Shown here: positions 1 through 5,219 of the stretch, one piece after another
How the letters are laid out: each line of letters starts with the position of its first letter
How positions within the stretch are numbered: the stretch's first letter is position 1
From: Clostridia bacterium
GTDB taxonomy: Bacteria; Bacillota; Clostridia; Oscillospirales; CAG-272
Direction of reading: 5' to 3'
Assembly (NCBI GenBank): GCA_017648425.1
Contig: JAGCJD010000131.1
Span: 1-6,675 of the forward strand
Length of the DNA: 6,675 nt
Notes under the pieces: generated by a model
Told to the model about the DNA's origin: nothing
The model's database searches: none
What the model saw: only the letters and a program-made list of their open reading frames with translations
Program-made: the position numbers and the translations under genes

Positions 1-80
1 CAGGAACAGAACATTTTTGTCCTTGTGGAAAGCTCAACATGGACTTCAAGACCTATCACGGCTTCATACATATCGTTCAT
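1..80 (-). CDS. gatB: Asp/Glu-tRNA amidotransferase subunit B, N-terminal part (cut by window edge)
   Basis: Only the first 26 codons are visible; the gene continues past position 1. The translated start MNDMYEAVIGLEVHVELSTR matches the very conserved GatB N-terminus (YEAVIGLEVHVEL). GatB is the subunit that binds mischarged Glu-tRNA(Gln) or Asp-tRNA(Asn) and activates the aminoacyl group for transamidation by ammonia channelled from GatA. The ATG at 80-78 overlaps the gatA stop by 4 nt (ATGA), and a GAGG Shine-Dalgarno sequence inside the gatA 3' end sits 8 nt upstream. This supports this start over the in-frame Met at codon 4 and implies coupled translation with gatA. Identity is very likely despite the short visible part. 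Confidence 0.93.
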   Translation of the reverse strand, partial: MNDMYEAVIGLEVHVELSTRTKMFCS

Positions 81-1504
81 GGCTTGCACCTCGTTTCTTC
101 AAGAGCATACGCGGTCTTGTAAAGCGTTTTTTCTGAAAATGGCTTGCCGAGAAGCTGAATACCTATCGGCATACCGTTGCCGTCAGCTCCCATTGGCAAA
201 GTAAGAGCTGGAAGTCCCGCAAGACTTGCATATGCGCAAAATCCGTCCTGACGCCAAATGTCCAGCAGCTGTGAACTTTTATCCTCAAACCTGTACGCCG
301 CAGTAGGCGCAACAGGCAAAAGAACGCTGTCGCATTCCTTAAATATATTTGAAAATGCCTGCTCTATCTGTCTTTTGGCATTTAACGCCTGCTTATAATA
401 CGAGCTTCTTCCCTCAAACGAAAGACAGTATGTGCCCAACAATATCCTGCGCTTCACCTCTTGCCCAAATCCATGTACTCGGGAAACAGTAAAAAGCCCG
501 TCTATGTCTGTCACACTACTTGCGGCATAGCCATAACGCACGCCGTCAAATCTCGCAAGATTTGAAGCCGCCTCTGCAGAGGAGATAACATAATAAGCAG
601 CAGTCGCCATATCCGTTGACGGAAGCTCCACCTCGATAACTTGCGCGCCTAAGCTCTCTAGCGTGCTTGCCGTTTTCAATATGCAATCACGAACCTCGGG
701 TAAAGCCTGTCCCAACACAGAGAGAGGCAGACCTATTTTCATTCCTCTTATATCAGCATTTTCAATAACGAGCTCCGAATTCAACCCCACCGCAGTTTTA
801 TCATGCGTATCCTTGCCCGCCAATATCTGAAATATAAGAGCGCTGTCCTTAACAGAGGAAGTCAGCGGGCATATCTGTTCAAGAGATGATGAAAAGGCTA
901 TAAGCCCATATCGGGATACACTGCCGTATGTCGGCTTTATTCCCACAAGTCCACAAAACGCCGCGGGAAGCCGCGCAGAGCCGCCCGTGTCACTTCCAAG
1001 AGCGAATACACACTCTCCTGACGCCACAGCCGCCGCGCTTCCGCCCGAGCTTCCACCCGCGGTACGCTCGGTATCAAGCGGGTTTTTCGTAGCGCCAAAG
1101 CAAGAGGTGTCCGTTGCCGAGCCCATGCCAAACTCGTCCATATTGGTCTTTCCAAGCAGTATCGCGCCCTCGGAAAGTAGATTTTTCACTGCCGTTGCAG
1201 TGTAAGGGGAAACAAAATCATCAAGCATTTTTGAACCACAAGTCGTGCGTACACCCTCAACGCATATGTTGTCCTTGACAGCAAATGGTATTCCCTCAAT
1301 AAGCCCTATCGGCTCACCATGTTTTATTTTTCTGTCACAAGCAGCCGCCCTTTCAAGAGCGCGCTCACAACTTGCGCTGATAAAAGCATTTACGACAGGC
1401 TCACTTTTTTCTATGCTTTCTATACAAGCAAGAGTAAGCTCGTAAGCCGAAAGCTCTTTTTTTCTGAGTAAAGCTGAAAGCTCTAATATATCGGTCTGCT
1501 TCAT
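77..1504 (-). CDS. gatA: Asp-tRNA(Asn)/Glu-tRNA(Gln) amidotransferase subunit A
   Basis: GatA is the amidase-signature subunit that hydrolyses glutamine and passes ammonia to GatB, so that Glu-tRNA(Gln) becomes Gln-tRNA(Gln) in the cytoplasm. The 475-aa product has the usual family length. The Ser-cisSer-Lys triad is visible: Lys77 in GIPFAVKDN, cis-Ser152 in TAGGSSGGSAAAVASG, and nucleophile Ser176 in GSDTGGSARLPAAFCG. The C-terminal PALTLPMG and GIQLLGKPF motifs are also typical. An in-frame GTG at 1507 is possible, but the ATG at 1504 is preferred: the AGGAGG at 1512-1517 lies 7 nt from it and only 4 nt from the GTG. The gatC stop overlaps this ATG by 1 nt (TGATG), and the gatA stop overlaps the gatB start by 4 nt, so the three form one coupled operon. 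No truncation or missing catalytic residue is seen. Confidence 0.97.
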   Translation of the reverse strand: MKQTDILELSALLRKKELSAYELTLACIESIEKSEPVVNAFISASCERALERAAACDRKIKHGEPIGLIEGIPFAVKDNICVEGVRTTCGSKMLDDFVSPYTATAVKNLLSEGAILLGKTNMDEFGMGSATDTSCFGATKNPLDTERTAGGSSGGSAAAVASGECVFALGSDTGGSARLPAAFCGLVGIKPTYGSVSRYGLIAFSSSLEQICPLTSSVKDSALIFQILAGKDTHDKTAVGLNSELVIENADIRGMKIGLPLSVLGQALPEVRDCILKTASTLESLGAQVIEVELPSTDMATAAYYVISSAEAASNLARFDGVRYGYAASSVTDIDGLFTVSRVHGFGQEVKRRILLGTYCLSFEGRSSYYKQALNAKRQIEQAFSNIFKECDSVLLPVAPTAAYRFEDKSSQLLDIWRQDGFCAYASLAGLPALTLPMGADGNGMPIGIQLLGKPFSEKTLYKTAYALEETRCKP

Positions 1505-1797
1505 CACTGCTCCTCCTCGACTGTAAGAGGCACACGAATGTATCCATTCACAACGCGCTCATCTCCAAGTATCTCCCGGGCTGAGCAGTGTCGTTCAGCG
1601 GGTATGTCCTCGCGAGCGACAAGAGTATTGTCCTCACGCCTTATCTCCAATGGGTCGCTGTCGCAAAACTCACCCAGAATATTGGCAAATTCCGCAAAGC
1701 GCAACAGCTCCTCAGAAAATTCTTGTCTTTCCTCACGAGAAAGCGAGAGCTTGGCAGAGCCTTCTATTTCTTCTATATTAATATAAGGTAACGGCAT
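1504..1797 (-). CDS. gatC: Asp/Glu-tRNA amidotransferase subunit C
   Basis: GatC is the small non-catalytic subunit that wraps around GatA and stabilises the GatA-GatB interface. The 97-aa product has the family layout: an N-terminal helical part (residues about 7-45, with LSLSREERQEFSEELLRFAE), a central acidic DSDPLEIRRED segment, and the ending NGYIRVPLTVEEE, typical of GatC tails. The start is placed at the ATG at 1797 because GGGAGG at 1804-1809 lies 6 nt upstream. A longer reading from an ATG at 1824 would add nine residues (MRIKIGRKH), but that codon abuts the -10 box and lies upstream of the expected transcription start near 1818. First gene of gatCAB; its stop overlaps the gatA start by 1 nt. 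Confidence 0.95.
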   Translation of the reverse strand: MPLPYINIEEIEGSAKLSLSREERQEFSEELLRFAEFANILGEFCDSDPLEIRREDNTLVAREDIPAERHCSAREILGDERVVNGYIRVPLTVEEEQ

Positions 1798-1824
1798 ATG
1801 CTTCCTCCCTATCTTTATACGCAT

Positions 1825-1853
1825 ATTTTAACATTATTAAAGCAGAATGTCAA
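1825..1853 (-). promoter_or_regulatory. Sigma-A-type promoter of gatCAB with extended -10
   Basis: On the minus strand TTGACA (1848-1853) is a perfect -35 box, followed after 17 nt by TAAAAT (1825-1830), a 5/6 -10 box preceded by TGT (extended -10). Transcription should start near 1818, giving a leader of about 21 nt that holds little more than the Shine-Dalgarno sequence at 1804-1809. There is no room for a riboswitch or attenuator between this promoter and gatC. Confidence 0.85.
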
Positions 1854-1938
1854 GTTTTTTAAGCTCTATCAAGCGGTTTTTAAAAAAACAGACCTAAAAC
1901 AAAACAGCCTTTTCAAAAAAAGGGGATAAAAGCAAAAA

Positions 1939-1986
1939 TTTACATTTTATGTATTAACAATTAATACACACTTTGTTTACATTTTA
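1939..1986. repeat. 19-bp palindrome between 11-bp direct repeats, possible operator
   Basis: TGTATTAACAATTAATACA at 1950-1968 is an inverted repeat with two perfect 8-bp arms around CAA. TTTACATTTTA occurs at 1939-1949, abutting the left arm, and again at 1976-1986. The palindrome lies about 100 bp upstream of the gatCAB -35, further than a typical repressor site. The arms are all A/T except one G or C each, so an RNA hairpin would be weak and a DNA-binding site is more plausible. No poly-U tract follows on either strand, so it is not a terminator. Function is unknown. Confidence 0.4.
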
Positions 1987-2098
1987 ACTTTTTGTAAAGG
2001 TTTTATACTCCACATTACCACTAAAAAAAGGGGTTTTTGGCTCTCACATTTTTATGTTTTGGTAATAATATATAAAAGGCTATAAAGCAAATTTTTGG

Positions 2099-2126
2099 AT
2101 TTTAGGGAACAAAAAGTTTTCGTCAA
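2099..2126 (-). promoter_or_regulatory. Candidate second leftward promoter upstream of gatCAB
   Basis: On the minus strand TTGACG (2121-2126, 5/6) is followed after 16 nt by TAAAAT (2099-2104, 5/6). Transcription would start near 2092 and run about 300 nt before gatC, so it could give a long gatCAB leader or a separate small RNA. No terminator hairpin was found between 2092 and 1854. In such AT-rich DNA chance matches are common, so support is moderate at best. Confidence 0.35.
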
Positions 2127-2215
2127 GCCTGTGGAAAACTATGTTGATAGTGTGGAAAACCTTGATTTTCAAGGGTGTTTTGGGCTTGCAAAAATTTTTG
2201 CCTGTGGAAAACCTT
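2127..2215 (+). repeat. Cluster of three DnaA-box-like TGTGGAAAA motifs
   Basis: TGTGGAAAA occurs at 2130-2138, 2151-2159 and 2203-2211, all in the same orientation; the complement TTTTCCACA differs at one base from the standard DnaA box TTATCCACA. Copies one and three share the longer GCCTGTGGAAAAC (2127-2139, 2200-2212). Copies two and three share TGTGGAAAACCTT (2151-2163, 2203-2215). Start-to-start spacings of 21 and 52 bp are close to two and five helical turns, placing all three on one DNA face. An AT-rich segment (2061-2104) lies beside the first copy. This resembles a DnaA-binding cluster, but no dnaA, dnaN or rpmH is in the window, so an origin is not claimed. Confidence 0.5.
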
Positions 2216-2326
2216 TGGGGAATTTTTGTCAAGTGCTTTTTTTAAAAAAACAAAAATTTTCCCATTTGCACAAATCGACAAATTTACTCAAAAAGCTACT
2301 TCCAACTGACAAAAAATTCGGCAACG

Positions 2327-2365
2327 AAAAAAATCAGACGCTCTTTTCAGAGCGCCTGATTTTTT
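2327..2365 (-). terminator. Intrinsic bidirectional terminator after the CofE-family gene
   Basis: A hairpin with a 6-bp inner stem (CGCTCT 2339-2344, AGAGCG 2349-2354, loop TTTC) continues past one A/C mismatch into a 5-bp outer stem (ATCAG 2333-2337, CTGAT 2356-2360). On the minus strand it begins 10 nt after the TGA of the CofE-family gene and ends in the complement of A7 (2327-2333), giving a U tract. On the plus strand it ends in T6 (2360-2365), so it could stop transcription both ways. Confidence 0.92.
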
Positions 2366-2374
2366 ATCTTATTT

Positions 2375-3568
2375 TCAGTCTGTTGTGTAGTTGTCGAAGT
2401 AACCCTGAATATAAACTACGGGAGTACCCTTATCTCCCGAGCCCGAGGTAAGGTCACAAAGAGAACCTATAAGGTCGGTGAGTCTGCGAGGAGTTGTTCC
2501 CTCGGAGACCATATTTCCTACCAGGTCATCATCCTTTTGGTGTATCTTTTCCATAATAGCCTGTTTAAGCTCATCTCCGGAAAGAGCAGCGAACTCGTTA
2601 TCAGCAAGATATTTGAGCTTTAACTCGTTAGGAGTTCCTTCAAGGCCTGCTGTATATGCGGGAGATACTACCGGATCTGCAAGCTCCCATATCTTACCCA
2701 CGGGATCCTTAAACGCTCCATCTCCGTAAACCATAACCTCAACATTTTTGCCGGTCGCCTCAAAGATCCTTTTCTGGATAGCATCTACCACGGGCTGACA
2801 ATCACGGGGGAACAGCTTTACCTGCTCCTCGGTCGCCTTGTTAGAGCCAAGCAGACCGTAATCCGCGTTAAATCCGCTTCCGTTCACGGGAGAGGAAAGT
2901 ATCTCGTCCATTCCGTAAACTTTCTCAGCGCCTGCGGCACGCAAGATCCTCTTTGTTCTTGCTCTTGTGTGAATATCACAGGTGAGAACATTTTTGGTAT
3001 AGGAAAGTATAGCCTTCGGGTCATTTGCAAAAACGACCTCGCACTCTGCGCCGCTCTCCTCAATAAGCGACTGGTAGTACTCTACATAGTCAACACCCGT
3101 AAATCTGTGCTTTTCATAACCGAAAAGCTCACGATATTTTTCGAGCGTAAGAACATCGCTGTAAGGATTAACACCCTTCTCATCAAGCGCATCAAGACTT
3201 ATAAGATGGTTTCCTACCTCATCGGAAGGATAGGAGAGCATGAGAACTATCTTTTTTGCTCCCATTGCCATTCCTTTAAGACAAATAGAAAAGCGGTTAC
3301 GGCTGAGAATGGGGAATATAACTCCAACGGTTTCCCCGCCGAACTTTGCTTTGACATCTGCGGCTATATCTTCAATAGTTGCATAGTTGCCCTGAGCTCT
3401 TGCAACGATAGCCTCAGTCATAGCTATAATATCCCTATCTCTTATTGCAAATCCGTCATCTGCGGCTGCTTCAAGAACAGAGCTTGTAACGATCTCTACT
3501 ATATCGTCACCACTTCTAATAATAGGTGTACGCACACCACGGGATACCGTACCGATCATACGGCTCAT
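2375..3568 (-). CDS. CofE/F420-0:L-glutamate ligase family protein, substrate unknown
   Basis: The N-terminal part (residues about 14-60, with SGDDIVEIV, RDRDIIAMTEAIVARAQG) matches the start of the F420 ligase family, whose archetype CofE adds glutamate to coenzyme F420-0 using GTP. Other conserved-looking blocks are FPILSRNRFS (residues 85-94), SSPVNGSGFNADYGLLGSNK (225-244) and MVYGDGAFKDPVGKIWELAD (279-298), the last acidic and possibly nucleotide- or metal-binding. At 397 aa it is much longer than archaeal CofE (about 250 aa), with extra middle and C-terminal sequence, as in clostridial members of the family. These bacteria are not known to make F420, so it may form an amide bond on another substrate; that is inference. 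No signal peptide or membrane segment is evident. AAGGGG at 3578-3583, 9 nt upstream, supports the first Met. Monocistronic, with its own promoter and terminator. Confidence 0.85.
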   Translation of the reverse strand: MSRMIGTVSRGVRTPIIRSGDDIVEIVTSSVLEAAADDGFAIRDRDIIAMTEAIVARAQGNYATIEDIAADVKAKFGGETVGVIFPILSRNRFSICLKGMAMGAKKIVLMLSYPSDEVGNHLISLDALDEKGVNPYSDVLTLEKYRELFGYEKHRFTGVDYVEYYQSLIEESGAECEVVFANDPKAILSYTKNVLTCDIHTRARTKRILRAAGAEKVYGMDEILSSPVNGSGFNADYGLLGSNKATEEQVKLFPRDCQPVVDAIQKRIFEATGKNVEVMVYGDGAFKDPVGKIWELADPVVSPAYTAGLEGTPNELKLKYLADNEFAALSGDELKQAIMEKIHQKDDDLVGNMVSEGTTPRRLTDLIGSLCDLTSGSGDKGTPVVYIQGYFDNYTTD

Positions 3569-3577
3569 AATAAAACA

Positions 3578-3627
3578 CCCCTTGCTTTTTACCCCTGCAT
3601 TTTTGCATGGGCCATTAGATTTTTAAC
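3578..3627 (-). promoter_or_regulatory. Leader of the CofE-family gene with a small hairpin before the ribosome binding site
   Basis: The expected leader is about 60 nt. On the minus strand CCCATGCA (3604-3611) can pair with TGCAGGGG (3592-3599) around an AAAA loop, with one A/G mismatch. The Shine-Dalgarno AAGGGG (3578-3583) lies just downstream. The CCC arm could pair either with the hairpin's GGGG or with the Shine-Dalgarno GGGG, so alternative pairings are conceivable, but the stem is short and regulation is speculative. Confidence 0.3.
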
Positions 3628-3633
3628 AGTAAT

Positions 3634-3662
3634 ATTATACCAAAAACTCGCTTATTTGTAAA
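3634..3662 (-). promoter_or_regulatory. Sigma-A-type promoter of the CofE-family gene, extended -10
   Basis: On the minus strand TTTACA (3657-3662, 5/6) is followed after 17 nt by a perfect TATAAT (3634-3639) preceded by TGG, an extended -10. Transcription should start near 3627, about 60 nt before the start codon. The gene can therefore be transcribed independently of the operon to its right. Confidence 0.85.
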
Positions 3663-3666
3663 TAAG
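3651..3666. promoter_or_regulatory. Interrupted palindrome over the -35 box, possible operator
   Basis: CTTATTTGTAAATAAG is a perfect inverted repeat of 7-bp arms around GT. It spans the whole -35 box (3657-3662) of the CofE-family gene promoter and part of its spacer, a position where a bound dimeric repressor would block RNA polymerase. The regulator is not identified, and AT-rich palindromes can arise by chance. Confidence 0.4.
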
Positions 3667-3696
3667 TATTTTAAAAAAATATTTATAAAATTTTGC

Positions 3697-3710
3697 AATA
3701 CAACTGTATT
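3697..3710. repeat. 14-bp palindrome downstream of the TOPRIM gene
   Basis: AATACAACTGTATT has 6-bp arms around AC and lies 14 nt beyond the stop of the TOPRIM gene. The two-nucleotide loop and weak A/T stem make it a poor terminator on the minus strand; on the plus strand it runs into T6. Its AATACA/TGTATT half-sites also occur, in the opposite arrangement, in the palindrome at 1950-1968. Function is unknown. Confidence 0.3.
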
Positions 3711-3723
3711 TTTTGATATACCT

Positions 3724-4320
3724 TTATTTTCTCCCAACCTTTTGCAAATATTCCTCGTAAGATAAGAGTATTCTAAGCGCGGCAAGAAGAGCGTTTGGTG
3801 TCATTTTTTGGGGAAGCCCAAGCGACACCGCCAGCTCGTCGCGCTTTCTTGCGCTGTCCGCGCCACCCGTAAGTCCATCTATATAAAGATCCATCTTGCA
3901 AAGCGGATTTTCCTTAAAACGCTCAATAGCCACCTTGTCCTCAAATGGCGATAGCAGGTCATATATCAGCTTGCTCTCCATTCCCTCAACGCCGAGCGTT
4001 CCCTCGGCTGAGGCAACCTTTTTTCGTTTTTCAACTCCCTTTATCTGAGGAACATAGAGCTGTATTATCCTGTCGCTCGGAATAGCAGATGTCAGGTGAG
4101 AGCGTATAAGTTTTCCCGCCCCATCACTATCCGTAAGTATTATAATGGGAGTTTTTTCTCCGAGAGAACGGAAAAGCGACAGCTTTTCATTTTTTTTGAA
4201 TATTCCAAACCCGTCTGTCGTAAGAACATTCGCTCGACAGACATCAAGAACCTTCAAACGGTCGTATTTACCCTCAACTATTATAGGATAAGGTATGTTC
4301 AGCTTTTCTCTCAGCTCCAT
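3724..4320 (-). CDS. TOPRIM-domain protein, RNase M5-like
   Basis: The N-terminal TOPRIM fold is clear: PIIVEGKYD holds the catalytic Glu16, and IIILTDSDGAGKLIR holds the DxD pair Asp64/Asp66 and Gly69. This metal-binding set is used by topoisomerases, primases and RNase M5. The length (198 aa), a GVE motif near residue 110 (TLGVEGMESK) and a C-terminal helical part (about 143-192, with LYIDGLTGGADSARKRDELA and TPNALLAALRILLSYEEY) resemble RNase M5 and its DUF4093 tail. RNase M5 trims the 5S rRNA precursor; the classical rnmV usually sits next to ksgA, so this copy may be a paralogue with another RNA or DNA target. Last gene of the operon, starting 4 nt after the uppP stop, with AAGG inside the uppP end 7 nt before its ATG. 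The fold is certain; the rRNA role is inference. Confidence 0.85.
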   Translation of the reverse strand: MELREKLNIPYPIIVEGKYDRLKVLDVCRANVLTTDGFGIFKKNEKLSLFRSLGEKTPIIILTDSDGAGKLIRSHLTSAIPSDRIIQLYVPQIKGVEKRKKVASAEGTLGVEGMESKLIYDLLSPFEDKVAIERFKENPLCKMDLYIDGLTGGADSARKRDELAVSLGLPQKMTPNALLAALRILLSYEEYLQKVGRK

Positions 4321-4324
4321 ATGA

Positions 4325-5218
4325 TTACCTTATAGTAAAGAATATTATAACAAGTGCGCCGAGGATTATTCTGTAAACGCCAAACGGAGCAAAGCTGTGT
4401 CGCTTTACAAATTCCACAAGGAACTTTATCGCAATCATTGAAACAGCAAATGCCACAACGCAAGCAACCGCAAGCGAGAGCCATGCGCCCGTAGGCACGG
4501 AAATGCCGTTTTCCAAAACAAAATCAAAGAACGAGTAGCCCTTTATAAGGCTCGCTCCCGCCATCGCGGGTATTCCGAGGAAGAACGAAAACTCCGCTGC
4601 GGCAGCTCTTGATACGCCGATCGTACGCGAGCCGAGAATAGTTGAGCCCGAGCGTGATGTTCCGGGAATTATAGATAACGCCTGAAAGCCGCCGATAATA
4701 GCCGCCTGCGAAAACGAAATATCGTCAACAGTCTGTGTGCGAGCCTCCTTGCCCTTGTATATACGCTCTACAATAATAAACAATACGCCGTATATTATAA
4801 GGGTTGCGGCAACAGTCTGCCAGTTGTATATCCAGCCGTCAATGTCCTTGCCGCTAATCTTTTCTATCACCTTGTCAAGAACGATTCCGATAAACGCCGC
4901 GGGAACGCTTGCGACAACTACCTTTGCCCACAAAAGCCATGTGCCCTTTTTCTCAAGCGCGCTTTTTGAGGGAGCAAACGGATTTAGCTTGCCAAAAAAT
5001 GTAACAACAACGGCAAGTATAGCTCCAAGCTGTATTACCACCTCAAACATGCTGAAATATTCCACTGCGAACGCCGCTCCAAGCTCTGGCGCTACATTCA
5101 ACGGCAGTATCTCCTCAAGCAGTATAAGGTGCCCCGTTGAACTGACGGGAAGCCACTCGGTAATACCCTCAAGTATTCCGTAAAGGATAGCCTTGATCAC
5201 TTCAATTATTTTTATCAT
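4325..5218 (-). CDS. uppP: Undecaprenyl-diphosphate phosphatase (UppP/BacA)
   Basis: Integral membrane enzyme that dephosphorylates undecaprenyl pyrophosphate outside the membrane, recycling the lipid carrier for peptidoglycan and other wall polymers; extra copies confer bacitracin tolerance. The two family motifs are intact: GILEGITEWLPVSSTGHLIL (residues 14-33) with Glu17, Glu21, Ser27 and His30, and PGTSRSGST (185-193) with Ser188 and Arg189. Hydrophobic segments at roughly 54-75, 93-113, 133-152, 205-225, 242-264 and 276-296 fit the BacA topology, and 297 aa is slightly above the usual 270-290. The start is supported by AGGAGA 8 nt upstream, inside the end of the U32 gene. It begins 1 nt after that gene's stop, and the TOPRIM gene follows after 4 nt. 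Identification is secure. Confidence 0.97.
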   Translation of the reverse strand: MIKIIEVIKAILYGILEGITEWLPVSSTGHLILLEEILPLNVAPELGAAFAVEYFSMFEVVIQLGAILAVVVTFFGKLNPFAPSKSALEKKGTWLLWAKVVVASVPAAFIGIVLDKVIEKISGKDIDGWIYNWQTVAATLIIYGVLFIIVERIYKGKEARTQTVDDISFSQAAIIGGFQALSIIPGTSRSGSTILGSRTIGVSRAAAAEFSFFLGIPAMAGASLIKGYSFFDFVLENGISVPTGAWLSLAVACVVAFAVSMIAIKFLVEFVKRHSFAPFGVYRIILGALVIIFFTIR

Positions 5219-5219
5219 T

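Larger units (their letters stand above)
1854..2326. other. Gene-free AT-rich stretch, about 470 bp
   Basis: This lies between the gatCAB promoter and the terminator of the CofE-family gene. No credible coding region is present: the only long reading frame (2095-2451, plus strand) lacks a ribosome binding site, is Lys/Phe/Asn-rich low-complexity sequence, and runs through the terminator into the antisense of the neighbouring gene. Contents are three DnaA-box-like motifs (2130-2211), a candidate leftward promoter (2099-2126), a palindrome with flanking direct repeats (1939-1986), short perfect palindromes at 2161-2173, 2188-2201 and 2237-2250, and AT-rich runs at 2061-2104. No known riboswitch or structured RNA was recognised. 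Confidence 0.7.

Noticed and set aside
22..30. A fourth TGTGGAAA-type motif inside gatB
   Set aside because: It encodes conserved GatB residues (ELSTRT region) and is isolated from the intergenic cluster, so it is best explained by coding constraint.
1854..2326. The whole stretch as chromosomal origin oriC
   Set aside because: No dnaA, dnaN, rpmH or other origin gene is in view, only three near-consensus boxes are seen, and genes on both sides share one strand. Kept only as a DnaA-box-like cluster.
2095..2451. Plus-strand reading frame of 118 codons in the gene-free stretch
   Set aside because: It has no ribosome binding site, is Lys/Phe/Asn-rich as expected of AT-rich DNA, reads across the DnaA-like repeats, passes through the hairpin terminator and ends antisense to the CofE-family gene.
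3589..3615. Eight-codon upstream frame (MAHAKMQG) in the leader of the CofE-family gene
   Set aside because: No Shine-Dalgarno sequence precedes it, and the frame overlaps the small hairpin; a chance ATG-to-stop frame in a 60-nt leader is likely.
2969..3661. Plus-strand reading frame of 230 codons antisense to the CofE-family gene
   Set aside because: Low-complexity, Cys/Asn/Ile-rich product with no recognisable motif. The opposite strand has clear family similarity, a promoter, a ribosome binding site and a terminator.
3669..3723. Intrinsic terminator after the TOPRIM gene
   Set aside because: The only inverted repeat (3697-3710) has a 2-nt loop and an A/T stem, and no minus-strand U tract directly follows, so read-through into the CofE-family unit cannot be excluded.
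4737..5183. Plus-strand reading frame of 148 codons antisense to uppP
   Set aside because: Ser/Thr/Pro-rich antisense shadow of a well-conserved membrane protein gene, without its own start signals.
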